A stretch of 40,387 nt of DNA from Amphimedon queenslandica (lineage: Eukaryota; Porifera; Demospongiae; Haplosclerida; Niphatidae), in the NCBI RefSeq assembly GCF_000090795.2, contig NW_003546274.1, forward strand, positions 7,465 to 47,851, in the 5' to 3' direction. A model generated the notes under the pieces. That model was not told where the DNA came from. It worked only from the letters and a program-made list of their open reading frames with translations, and did no database searches. A program made the position numbers and the translations under genes. Of the stretch, positions 21,825 to 33,810 are shown one piece after another (positions within the stretch are counted from its first letter, which is position 1; each line of letters begins with the position of its first letter).

Positions 21825-22551
21825 TCTCCCTTTAGTAATGCAGCTCAGTCTCTCTCTCTCTCCTCACTCAACACGAATCACTTTGTTCTAAGAATACGAC
21901 ATCAATAGCTGATAATCTCTTACAGACTGTGGGAGACGTACACATATACATGCATAGGTAATGCACTATGTTTTATGCATCAATTTTTTTCCTTTGAGGG
22001 ACAAAAATTATTCCATTAATAAGGACTTGTACTATGAAATGTGGATAAATTTTTGTCAGTTTTAAAATTTTACGTAACCTCAAGAATGACATCTATGATG
22101 TATAAAAAAAGTTTTCTGTTGCATAGAGGGCATCGTGATGTCATTTTACTGTCTCATGCATGTAGTACTGGTGGTTGATTGTCTCATGTACTCCTTAGTA
22201 GTGATATCATACAAATGAGCAGCCCTCATCTTTAGTATATGCCAGGAGCACTATATGCATGTATAATTGTAGAATTTGTATATCCTTTTGTATCTCATTT
22301 TGTATGCACTATGCTCTATCAATAGATTGCATGTGTGATACTTGTACATGTATGCTTTATGTGTATGCATATACATGTACATGTACATGTATATGCACAT
22401 TCATGTATCGTTTAATTTCACTTAATCCTGTTTCATCTCCTTCAAGCCTTTTTTCTCTTGTACTCGCTTTTCTTTCTTTTTCTTAAAGGTATTATTGCTG
22501 AATACACGACAGTTGACCACTCCCAATTATTCTTATATTGAAACTACTCAC
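21193..22551 (+). promoter_or_regulatory. 5' leader region of GW182 (upstream promoter)
   Basis: After the GH31 stop codon a purine-rich stretch at 21376-21499 ends in a strong donor (GACTG|GTAAGCC at 21500) and looks like a non-coding first exon. A second leader exon may start after TTTAG near 21835 and end at a GTAATG donor near 21959. It holds a 17-codon upstream frame starting at ATG 21838 (MQLSLSLSPHSTRITLF). The coding exon is entered from an acceptor at TTCTTAAAG near 22488. A TCACGTGA box lies near 21281. A TC microsatellite occupies 21792-21822. Transcript structure is inference from splice signals. Confidence 0.4.
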
Positions 22552-25500
22552 ATGTCAACCAATACAACAGCCACAGCATCACCATCCACTCACAATAATA
22601 ATAACAATTATAGTAATACTGCTAATAGTACAACTAGACGGAACAATTCTAGGACTCCTAGCAAAGATACTGACAATAATAAAAGGAAGGGAGGAGGAGG
22701 AGGGGAGACCAGCAAGTCTTCAGTAATGAAGTCTAAGGTATTTTGTCTCTCATTTTGTGAGCTTCTCTCATTTCCGTCCTCCCTCTCTTCTTTTTGTTGC
22801 CCAAGGCCTATTCCCCTGGAAGTGGTAGTGGTACGACTAGTCCTCCAAATGGCTACTCTTCAAGGTTTTATTATCGAGAGATGCCTCCAAGATTCCAATC
22901 GCACAAATACTCTTCCAGCAAGCCAGTCAATCCTAAATCTAATAAAACAGGTGGGTATTATTTTTACAAAAAAAGCCATGGGGTTTGACTTGGCATTCAA
23001 GTGTTTGATGGCATTTGCTGAGTGTTGGTTCCAGTGATGATATCAGGGTCATGATCAGGATTGTTTGCCTACAATATTTATAATTTGTTTATACTGGACC
23101 ATGTGCTTTGGGCCGGTTTTATTATTTGCTGTATTTGCATCCTGTGCAAGGCTTGCTATGGTAGTTATTTAATTAGTTTATGACTCAGTGTGGGAGTTTA
23201 TTTATCAGCTTCTGTCTGCTATAGAAGGTAGTGTGGCACCCTTTAAAACTTTCCCTTCCGCATCCTTCCAAGTGTTACTTTGGGTAGTATTAGTAATTTT
23301 TAAATTGTTTTTTGAGATCCAGCCAATGGGCTTTGAGTTTTGTATAATAGTACTGTACTATCTATTGGTCATATCTCTTCTCTGTTATCCCTTTATTTCT
23401 TTCTCTCTCTCTTTCTCTTTCAATTCTTTTATTCATTTTATTTCACGTTCTTATTATTTAATTTTTGAGTTGTGTGTGTGTGTGTGTGTGTGTGTGTGTC
23501 TGTGTCTGTGTCTGCCAGTACTATAATGGTAATTAATCACCCATATAGTGTGTGGTTACTGGTTATAATGTAATCTCCAATGGTTATGCTGTGTACTATT
23601 GTACATAATTATCCTAATAAGTAATAAAGGCAGACAGCTATAGGTAGACTTTAGGTGAAGCACCTGATATAATGAATCACCGGTAGTGTTCATGCATGCA
23701 TGTATGCGTGTGTGAATGCGTTATACTCGTACCAGTGTATTTGGTTGTGTGTATGTTCATGTGAAACCTTTAAAAGATTATCTACTACATCTCTTGGCTA
23801 CAGCACTCTTCATCAGTAACTTGACTCTAGTAAATAGAGTCTCTTTTGATAATACATTTTAATACAAGATCATGCCCGTATGGAGGCATAAATATTTATT
23901 GGCTGGTTCTTCTGGTTTGTCTGGATTTGTAGCTCTCTTTCTCCTAGGTTATAATATTAGGCTTAAATCTTTGACCAATTGTTAGATGTACATGTAATGT
24001 GAAGGGAACTATCTAAGTACAGTGGAAATACTGAAATAGCACTTGATAATAGTATTCGTAGGTTGTAATGAATGTTAATGCTGTCTTGCTCATAATTGCT
24101 TCCTTGATTATAAAGGTTAAGCTTTTTCCAAAGAGAAAGTCCTCTTGTAGACTAGTTAGTAATAATAATAATAATAATTGTTGTTGCTGTTATTATTATT
24201 GCTATCGTTATTATTGTTATGTAATTGGAGGATGTATGACGAACAAAAATAAAAATGAATATCGTGTAGCTATCACTTTTGAGGATTAGGATTATTATTT
24301 TTTTGGAAAATCTAAAACCAGATAAAATTTCATTGTTATCACAAATATTTTGATAACTTTTAATAACTACTCGAGACCACGCCCAATCGATTACTGGCCC
24401 TACATGTATAGCTGGGAGAACTGCTGAGAGTGACTTCTTGTTACCGAGTCACTGGCTGTGTAGTCACTCAACGGGTCCACTCATCATTCCAGTGATAGTT
24501 GTCGTCTCTAGGGCGCGCTACGACTGGTCCTCTGTTCTCCTCATAGCTCCCTCGCTCTTTTTTCCCAGACCCGCCGAGCGAATTCACCGACACACTACCA
24601 ACCGAGTCCGTCTCTTCGTGTAGTCAGTTACGAGAAGACCGAGTCTGTACTGTGCCCATCTCCTAGCTCCCCCGTTTCTTCTATTATCTTCCTTCGCTTT
24701 CCGATTCAGCCCGTCTCTCAGTATTATGGCGTTGCTCTGAAGGGGCACACAGCAACCAATTCGGCACCGTTAGCTCTTCTATTATACCGTCTGTCACTCT
24801 CTGATCCAGTGTCACATCATTTAACACGACCAGTAGAACTTCATCACGTCAGCTCACCATTTTCATAAAGCACATATACTAAATACTAACAGATAGCTTA
24901 TACAGGTCATTCTCCAATCATTCCCTCTCTTTGGTCTTTTGCTCCAGAATCACTTTACAAACAATCTGACAGTTTTTCTTTTCTTGTTTTTGTCTCATCA
25001 CACGATGACTACAGCCATGGTTGATAATAGCATTCTTTCTTTTCCTTCTAATAATTCATCAGTTTGCTCGTTTCCTCATTACGCAGCGGCTGCAGCTTCA
25101 GGTAAGTCATCCGCCCATTCTTTCCAATCTTTGTTTATCTTGCCCCCCATTAAATGAAATAAATCTGTGAAAATGTAATCATTATGGAATATTCTTGTAA
25201 ACATTACGTGGTTATTCATGCTAAATTGAATAATCATGATACATACATTCGTACAGCTGTTTTGAATTACTTTTACACCTCCCCCTCCCCATTTCTCTCT
25301 CCACTGTGTCTTACTATACTAGCTACTTGTGTGTTCGTATTATTATTGCATGTATCTCTCTTTTAATTTCTTATAATAATTCATTTTTTACTCTTTAAAT
25401 TTATATTTTATTAGCTGTCCCTTTTTATATCCCATTCATCCTTCCTTTCTCTCTCTCCCCTTCTCTCTCTCTCTCCCCCCCTCTCTCTCCCTTTCCCTCT

Positions 25501-25935
25501 CTCTCTCCCCCCTCTCTCTCTCTTAATGTCATCCTTTTAAAAAAGAATATGTTCTTGGTTATGGTTAGCGTGGGAGTATGTCCTAATGGTTTAGTGTTGT
25601 TTGTCTTGATTGCCCTACATCTCCTTCTTTTGGCTTCAGCAATTAAGTGCCTCTTGACAGCTAAGCCTCTCTTGTAGGCTTTGTACAGCCATATGAATCT
25701 TTGTTGTGGTCACTGTAGTATAAGGTCTTATTTGCTTTGCTGCCTTCTCTAATTATAATCTGGAGTACTATATATAGCTATGATGGAGAGAATGAAATAC
25801 AGAGAAGGAGTGATGGTATAGAGGGATTGTCAAAGATGGAAAAGGAAAAAGATCAAAGTTAAAATTGTTGTCTTTGCTGATTGATGTATTGTAGTATAAA
25901 TCAGTCGGTATTTTTAGAATTTGGATGGTATGACT

Positions 25936-25971
<36 letters not shown>

Positions 25972-28900
25972 ATTGTTAATTTGTATTAGCTGAAAGAATG
26001 TTAGTAAGTGACTTTTTCATTATAATTTGTATGTCACTTTGTATCCTTTAGTGAACATGTAAAGGTGTGGGAGAGAGAGAGAGAGAGAGAGAGGGACACA
26101 AATTGAGAGTAAGAGTAGCAGTACATGTATGTTATTCAATGTTAAAGTCAACATTCATTAGTCTAAAGTTTATGAAATATTCTCTGTTAGTTTGTATATC
26201 ATTTGACATTAGTGTGGTTTTGTTTGCTAAGTGCCTCAGTATACAGTCACCTAATGACTCCCCAAAACGTCACTATTACCTCTTTTAATTGTATTTCAAC
26301 TTTCTGTTTTTGTGTCGGTTGTTTTGTTTAGCTTTGTACACTGCCCTTTACAGTCCGTTTATTAGTAAACTAGCAAATTGGTCGTGTACCTCGTGTCTCT
26401 TCCACAATTCCCTCTCTCTCTCTTTCTCTCTCTCTGTCTGCATGTTTTTGAATATCATGACATAAGAGTTTTTAAAATTTCCTTAAGCATATTTTGATAA
26501 CATTGTGCTTTCAATTGGACCAGATATGCTAATTTTGGACTCAAGCGACACGCGTACAAAACCAGACAACACACACACTTGCTGTTTGTGTTGATGGTTG
26601 GCAATTTTTGTTACAGGAATGCTAGCACTTGTCTATGATATTTGGTATTTTTAAGCATAGCTCAACCATTAAGAGGTTAATTGTGTTAACGTCCTGTTAA
26701 TGTACTAGAAATGTGCACAAGTATATACATGTACATGTATGTGTGCGCTATTGTAATGATACATGTACATGTACTGTATTACATGTCAAACTTACCTGGC
26801 ATAGACTATATGACAGTGTACATGTATGTGTAGCATTATAATAAAGAAAATTATATCCGTGTACAAGTACACCTACATACATACATGTATGTATATATTT
26901 GTACTTACAATGTGTTCTGATGAAGGACAGTTCTAATTAAGGGCAGCCAGTTTATAGAATTAACACAGTGAGATCATTTTTATTATGTATGTTGACACTA
27001 GCTTTGTACAGTTAGTAGCTTCTCACTCTTGTCTGTTTACCCCTTCTCTCCTCTTCCCACAAAACTTGCTGGCCTTGCTATTATGATTTGCTGTGTCATT
27101 GTATTTACTTCCTTCAGTGGACTAATAAGTCTATATCTGTGTATTGATGTAGGGACTGTATTTGGGGATGCTAGTAAAGCCATTTCTCTCTCACACACAC
27201 TTTCTTGTGTGTTTTAGCTAATGCTCTATTTGTTATTGTTTGTAATTCTACTAATGTGGCACATTTTTGTTTTACAAATGAGCCGGTGAATCTATATATA
27301 GCTACAACTAATTGTTACTATATTTAGTGTGCATACTTTCATTGGCTTTGATGTAGTGTGTGCCAGTGACTCTGTTTGCCTGTCTTTAATTCTATTCTCA
27401 CATTGTATGGCTTATTATCATTGTGTTGTTGACACATGGTTCCTTACAATAGTCTATTAGACACTTTAGCTATTTAATCATGTTTTCTCTCTCTTTCTCT
27501 CTTTAGGTAGCAAAAAGTCTAAAGAAACCACTAGTAGTGCTTCCACATCCTCTACAAAATGGCCTCCACATTCTTCATCATCAGCTCCAGACAGCAACTG
27601 GTCCAACTCCTCAGCCACTAGCCCTGACAGTGCCTCTGACAGCAACCCGTCAATCCAGTCTAACAAGTTTAGCGGGAGAGGAAGCGATGGCCCTTGGAAC
27701 AACCAGCCCCGTCAGCAGCAGTCGCACGACCAAACATGGCCGTCATCCTCCAACCATTGGGTCTCTGACGAGGACTCTTATTCTAACTCTGACCCCATCA
27801 CAGAGGAGGGGCTGAGCAACGAGATGAGTGATGGTTTTCAAGGTAGCAGTACCCGTGGGCCTGATAAGGCTACAGGGGGTGGTAGACAATTGAATGAAGT
27901 TTGGGAAGACGAGTCTGCCAGACAGAAGAAGCATTTGGAGACTACCTCGTGTAGAGATGTAAAGTCACCAAGCAACGAGTCTGTTGATGGCGGAGGGGAC
28001 TCTACAGTGGGTGGGGAGGGAGGAGGAGTTTGGAGGAGCAGGAATAGCATGGGTAGTACCTCATCAGTCAACAGTGTAGGGAGCAGCTCTAGTTGGAAGA
28101 CTAGTAACACTAGAATTAATAACTACAATAGATCAAATAGTCCAAGGAAAGGGACCGGAATGGGTGGTGGACGCTACGAGTCTCACCGCAGTCTTTCAGT
28201 GAGTAGCAATGGAGGGGGAGGGATAGGGCGGGGCAGTAGTAGGTTCTCTGGAAAGAAGAAGCCTGTCATGGACCTTGATGACGCAATAGAGAGTCTTCAT
28301 TCCGAGCCGAGTGGATGGGGGGATCTGCCGAGCCCTAAACCGACAGGGATTGATACTGGTACCGAAGTTTGGGGTATTCCGGACGATGTGAAGCAAAAGA
28401 TGAAGAAAGATAAGCCTCATATTGGAGGAGGGAGGGGACAATGTAAGTGTATAGTATAACTAATGGTATGAATAGTGCAGAGTGTTACTGTAATCCCTTT
28501 AAAGGATTACTACTGATATTATAAATGATCTTTTTGTTTCTTGTCACAGCTTGGAGTGATACTGGGGATGAATGGGGAGGTCCTGAGGTAGACCAGGGCT
28601 GGAACGGAGGCAGAGAGAATGGCTCTGAGGCCTACCAGTGGGAGACGACTGGCCCTGGGAACTTGTCTGATGGCAGCAATGGCTGGAGTACCGTCAGCAA
28701 AGGAGGAAAGGTAAATACTGTATGGGTGGGTATGAAATTCCCTAGTGTATTTCATTTTGATCATTTTGAGGGTGATATCTTAACCATGAAAATTAGTACT
28801 AGGAAAATTTGGGTATATCATGCATGTGCATGTACAAAACACAAAATTTCATACATTTGAAGTTAAAAAATTAAGAGTTTTATACAAAAGCACAAAATTT

Positions 28901-29005
28901 CATACTCTCGAATTTCTGTACCCATACACCTCTGTTTTACTGTAAAAGTCCCTCCAAACATTTTAGAGGAATCACTGATCATGATGATCTTTAAAATGGA
29001 TTTTG

Positions 29006-29058
<53 letters not shown>

Positions 29059-29271
29059 GTATTAGTATTGAAACCTCGTTAACAGTTGTATTGTATTTAT
29101 TTTGGCTGTAGGAAAGGAGCAATGTCACTGATAAAGTCAAATTGTTGGTTGATATGGGATTCTCAGTAAGCAACCACAAACAAACCAACCACACATTTAA
29201 TTATACTTGCAGTATCTTACAAATGTTTTTACTTTTTATGTTTATTTTTCTTTCTCTTTCTCCCTCTCTTT

Positions 29272-29327
<56 letters not shown>

Positions 29328-32219
29328 TCCCTCTCACTCTCTCTCTTTCCCTTTCTCTCTAGCCTTCTTCCTGTGAGAAGGTCCTCAAAATGAATAATAA
29401 CAATATAGAAGCTGCTCTAGGGGATCTCTTAGCATTATCAGCACTCAAGGAGGACGACCAGGAGCTCTCTTCCGCTCCTCCTCCTTCCCTCAATCTTGCT
29501 CCGCCAATCAAATCAAACGAGACAGGTCCCTCTCCTCCTCCCTCCTCCTCCTCCTCTCATTATTTCATAGCTACCTCATCCACCTCTTCAAGCCCCACCC
29601 CTCCCTTAACCCCATCCCTCCAGTCACCATGGAACCACAGACCACCCTCAGTCCCTAGCACTTCTATGCTGACCACACCCACCACTAATAGCGGAGGAGC
29701 AGGGGGTAACGTCCATACTGGGCTTGATCTTGTTAATCTCCAACAGGTGCTGGGCCAGCAGTTGAACCAGTACTTGTTGCTGAGGCAGAGATTAATGATA
29801 CAGATCAGTCAGTTAAAGGCTGTTCCCCAAGGAGGTGGGGCACCACAGCATCAGTTCCTCATGGCTAACTTGAATCAGATTAATACTCAAATAAAGGGAG
29901 CCCATCAACAGCTCGCACTTATCAATCAAATGATACTCAAGCAGCAGCAACACCTCTCCCCTGACGATAAAGACGAAAAGGACAATCTTGTTCTGGGTGG
30001 GGTCAGTAGTGAGGCCACGCCCACCACCAGCGGGATTGATGTAAGTGTTTCAATGCAGAGCCTGAGTCTTGATCCTCCTCCCCCTCCTCCTCCTGGGGAA
30101 GTTGGTAAGCTATCAGCGAGGAACCTCTCACGGCTTCAGAAGGTGATGACGTCAGTGGATGAGGGAAGCAGCAGTGGAGCCACCATTACTGGAACTGATG
30201 ATACCAGCACATTATCACAGTCTGAGAGCATCCTACAAGAAGACGCTAATGATTCTCCTCCTCTACTGCTCAACACTTCTACCAGTACAACCAGTACCGT
30301 CTCCTCCGGTGGCGGGTTTACTTCCAGTGGTCGCTTTAGCTCTGTACGCTCCGTTGACGAGATACCAGAGTTCAAACCGGGCGTTCCCTGGAATCCTCAC
30401 TCTTCCAAGCCTCACCACAGCCTCACCGCTCCCAGCACTCCATCAGGTCCTAGTGGAGACTACACTGTTCCTGGTATGTATGGGGCTGAGCCCAGTGAGA
30501 AGAGCTACTCTGCTTATAATAGAGGAGGCTCAAGTTATATGCCTTCTGCTGGTTTTGGTAATCCCCATCCTTCCACTGGGGGTATTGTTGGAATGGATTC
30601 AAAGTTTCAAGGGACATCAAGATTCTCAAGCCAAGCCCCCACGTCCCTCCAGTTTAACAGATCAAACAGCTACAATGGGAGCTCTAATAGTTTTTATGCT
30701 AACAGTACAGTAGGAGGAGGGGTTGGTTCCTCTAGTGCTTATAAAGGATATGGTGTTGGTATGCAGCAGGGACAGCAGTCAAAGTATCATCCCCAGCAGT
30801 CACAGATGCATGTCCAGCAGCCCTCGTCATTTTCAAGACGTCCTAAGCTTGGACACCAGCACAGCTACAGTGGTTACTCGTCTACTCTCCCTCCTACGCC
30901 CACTGGTGGTAATTATGGTGGCCGGTCCTCGGTCAGTGGTGGTAGCTATAGGGGGAACGGAGGGTCTTATGGACAACAACAGCAAAACAAATGGACCTTT
31001 GATGGTAATCCCTGGGGCATGCCTGCAACATCAGGTAAATAATGATGAAATGTGTCATCAAAATTTAGCCAAATACAATTTTATTATTAAATTTTGAGCT
31101 GATTCTGATTAAGTTTGATTTTTTATGAATTTTTAAAGTTGTTCAAAAATCTGGCCAGAGACCATGTACAAAAATGGCTCTGAGAGAATTCTTCATTGTA
31201 TTACTTTTTTGTGACTTGTACATGTATGTGCACAAAAAACTATATTTAAATTCCTTTGTTTACCTATAGGTAGTATATGGTCAATGGAAAGTTCAGATTC
31301 ATTGTTGAACACAACAGCATCAAGTGGTGGCACTGGGACTGGCTACAATGACTGGAGGGGAGGAGGAGGAGGAGGAGCAATGGGACGTAAACCATCTCTT
31401 CCATTGCAGCTCTCTCCTCACAATAGCTTCATTGTGTTAAGGAATGTTACACCTCAGGTAAGAGAGAGAGAGGGGGGAGGGAGGGAGGGAAGTTTAAGCT
31501 TATTATCCACTAGACAACTTGTTAAAGGCAGTCACTTTAACCTACTTGTGTACAATATGCAAATTACTTGCTTGTGCTTTTATTTCAGACAAAATTGCCC
31601 TACATGTACATGTATGCATAAAATAAAAAATGTTTGTTCACTATAGATTGACGAGACTTCTTTGCGTGAGGTGTGTAGTGAGTATGGCAAAGTCCTAGCC
31701 TGTACAATCAACTCATTTAACGAGTCAGTTCTCATCAGGTACTCTACCAAAGAAGAGGCTGCTCTCGCAAAGTCTGGCCTAGACAGAAACCCTTCCATAT
31801 GTGGCGTGTATGTAAACCCCCAATTCGCCTCGGAAGCTGACATTTCCTCTTTCTCTGATCAAAGGACGCCTTCCTCTAACATCAGCCTCTCCTCTGCTTT
31901 CGGGATGTCCTCGTCATGGCTGCCCCAGCGACTCCCCCACCCTTCCCCTCAACCGGTCAAGAAGCCTGCCTCTCTCTGGGGCACAGACTCCAGGACTAGC
32001 TCCTCTAGTGATAGCTCGCAGATGTCTCTTTGGGGGACAAGCGACAGCAGCTCAACTGGTTTGACTTCCTTGTCTAGTCCTTGGGGTAACTCTGTGTTGC
32101 CTCCCACTCCATCACAGCCACTACCTACTGCTGCTCAGCGAGAAGAGGGCAGCTCCCACCAATCGACTGTTAGTTCCAGCCCTCCTCTCTCTACCTTTCT
32201 ACCCAATGGACTTTTCTAA
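22552..32219 (+). CDS. TNRC6: GW182/TNRC6 family miRNA silencing factor
   Basis: Exons in phase: 22552-22737, 22806-22950, 27507-28442, 28550-28710, 29112-29165, 29363-31034, 31270-31457, 31647-32219; 1304 residues. The first part is a low-complexity Ser/Gly/Asn region with about 15 scattered Trp (TKWPP, SGWGDLPSP, EVWGIPDD, DEWGG, QGWNG), the Argonaute-binding type. A UBA domain follows (DKVKLLVDMGFSPSSCEKVL), then a Gln-rich helix (LQQVLGQQLNQYLLLRQRL). PEFKPGVPW lies in the segment that in vertebrate TNRC6 binds PABP. Next come FDGNPWGM and an RRM-like domain (NSFIVLRNVTPQIDETSLRE; FASEADISSF). The tail has SSWLP, two LWGT and PWGN motifs that in animals recruit CCR4-NOT. It acts in cytoplasmic P bodies. 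An alternative first exon lies at 25005-25101. Confidence 0.95.
23469..23500 (+). repeat. (TG)n microsatellite
   Basis: About 15 TG dinucleotides in GW182 intron 2, followed by TCTG variants. A similar run lies at 25939-25970. Confidence 0.95.
24360..25101 (+). promoter_or_regulatory. second GW182 promoter and alternative first coding exon
   Basis: In the 4.5-kb intron 2 of GW182, the stretch 24420-24900 is clearly more GC-rich than its surroundings and purine/pyrimidine balanced, as expected of a promoter and leader. ATG at 25005 opens 32 codons beginning MTTAMVDNSILSFPSNNSSV and running to FPHYAAAAAS. The exon ends TCAG|GTAAGTC at 25101 with one base left over. That is the same phase as the upstream coding exon ending at 22950, so both splice cleanly into 27507. 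The resulting isoform would have 1226 residues. A four-codon upstream frame starts at ATG 24724. Confidence 0.6.
25939..25970 (+). repeat. (TG)n microsatellite
   Basis: About 16 TG dinucleotides in GW182 intron 2. Confidence 0.95.
29007..29054 (+). repeat. (TTA)n microsatellite
   Basis: About 16 TTA/ATT trinucleotides in the GW182 intron between exons 28550-28710 and 29112-29165. Confidence 0.95.
29274..29361 (+). repeat. (TC)n microsatellite forming a polypyrimidine tract
   Basis: A run of about 25 TC repeats followed by TCCC/TTTCCC variants, ending directly at the TCTCTAG acceptor of the large GW182 exon at 29363. It acts as, or extends, that exon's polypyrimidine tract. Confidence 0.95.
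31090..31205 (+). repeat. single satellite unit fragment (subfamily C)
   Basis: TTTTGAGCTGATTCTGATTA then TTTTTATGAATTTTTAAAGT and GTTCAAAAATCTGGCC match the units at 17030-17960. It lies in the GW182 intron 31035-31269 as one partial copy. Confidence 0.75.
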
Positions 32220-33810
32220 CGGGGAGAGGAGGAGCGAGTCTCTCTCTTTTTAAAATTTATTGTAATTTTTTGTGTTCGTGTCCTGTCCCGTGTTTGTTCT
32301 CTTTTTGTTTCTCCAACTCTTTAAGGATTCCAGAACCGTTGGCAAACCCACATACTACTAGTCAATTAAATACATATCTATTATTATAATTATTATATAA
32401 AGAGCACCACTATGATATGCTGTAGCATTGGAAAAAATCGAAAAAAAATTACCCAAAAAAAAAGCAGGAGTCAAGCCGTACATACCACTACAGGATGCAG
32501 ATGCACTGGTTGATATTAATTAGTAACATGCTAGTACACTTCTTCCCTCCGTTTCACTTTCCAGCCAAACTGATCCCTTCCCTGCCACTGTAACACTGAG
32601 TATGTTATTCTTTTATCTCTCTCACTCTCTCTCTGTTTAGCTTTTTTGTATTTGTGGGATACATGGCATGCAGGGTTTAGTACACATTATTATTTTGAGT
32701 AATGCTCTTATCATGATTTCACCAATAAAAATTAATCACAGAGTAATTCTTTCTCTCTCTCTCAATCTTTAATTATTTTTTGTTTTCTGCTCTTTCTCTC
32801 TCTCTCTCTCTTTCATTTAATGGTTGGTTGCATTATTAGCTGGCACTTGTACATGTACATGTACAGTATGTGTTTGCAGATCTTATTGACACACGAATGT
32901 GCTATATTGCTAAAAAAACCATTTTCACCATTATCATTATTACTATTATTATTACTACTACTACCAAATCTCACTAGCTGTAAAATGTCACAAGTCATTC
33001 ATTTATTAAATAATTTTTAGCCAGAGTCGTATATCATTATTATTATTTATTGTATTATAATTTATTTTTGTGAATTCTCAACTGACTTTAAAATTACAAA
33101 GCTATGTTCTTTTTTTGTACTCTCTTTCTCCTTCTCTATCTCTTCTCTTATCTCTACCAAACAATCACACAAATGAAACTGCTAAAAGAAGTGTGACCGT
33201 CATCATTATTGTCATTCCTATTGACTATTATTATTAATTATTATTATTATTATCATTATCACCTGTCTTCAGGAATAAAGATGTCCCTCTCTCTTTCCAC
33301 AAGTTACCTCTATTTGCAGGTAAAAATTGTAAGCAATATGACTGACACACAATGGAGACTCTCTCAAATGAAAGACAGAACCTTTAATAGGTCTATGAGA
33401 AACTGATACATGTAACTTGGTTATCATCAATGAGTTTTGCCACTCAAAAATATTCCCAGTTGTAGATTCTCTCTCTCTCTCTCAAAATTAAAATATTAAT
33501 TGTTGTTTATTAGTCATGTGGTGTGTATGTGTTTAATAGCTCTGTTTAGTGATGTGTTTTATGGCAAAACCCAATGAATATATAATATTATTATTATAAA
33601 ATAAATATAATTATTTTCAATCATTGGCATTATATATTTAATTTTTGTACATGCCATCATCGCTTACAATGATACTTTTTTCTTTATTAAAATTAAAAAT
33701 TTGTCAAAACTGCGATGTTCGCTTTTGCATCGAAATAGCTTTGCTCAATGGTTCATAATTATTCATGCACATTATTATAACACAGTAACTACAATGAAGA
33801 CAGAGTTTGC
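32220..33810. other. 3' flank of GW182, converging on MRPL12
   Basis: AT-rich, with TC runs, a TACATG repeat near 32850 and several TTA/ATT runs. AATAAA on the plus strand at 32724-32729 is a candidate poly(A) signal for GW182, implying a 3' UTR of about 500 nt. TTTATT near 33677 is its counterpart for the minus-strand MRPL12. I see no gene between. Confidence 0.45.

Noticed and set aside
24068..24289. 73-codon frame with poly-Asn and poly-Cys/Tyr runs
   Set aside because: Produced by AAT/ATT-type microsatellite; not coding.
27478..28764. Several minus-strand frames of 74-90 codons opposite GW182
   Set aside because: Antisense shadows of the Ser/Gly/Pro-rich coding exons.
30159..31097. Long plus-strand frames beginning MREAAVEPPLLEL and MVPLVLIKDMVLV
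   Set aside because: They overlap the 1.67-kb GW182 exon in another frame and have no independent support.
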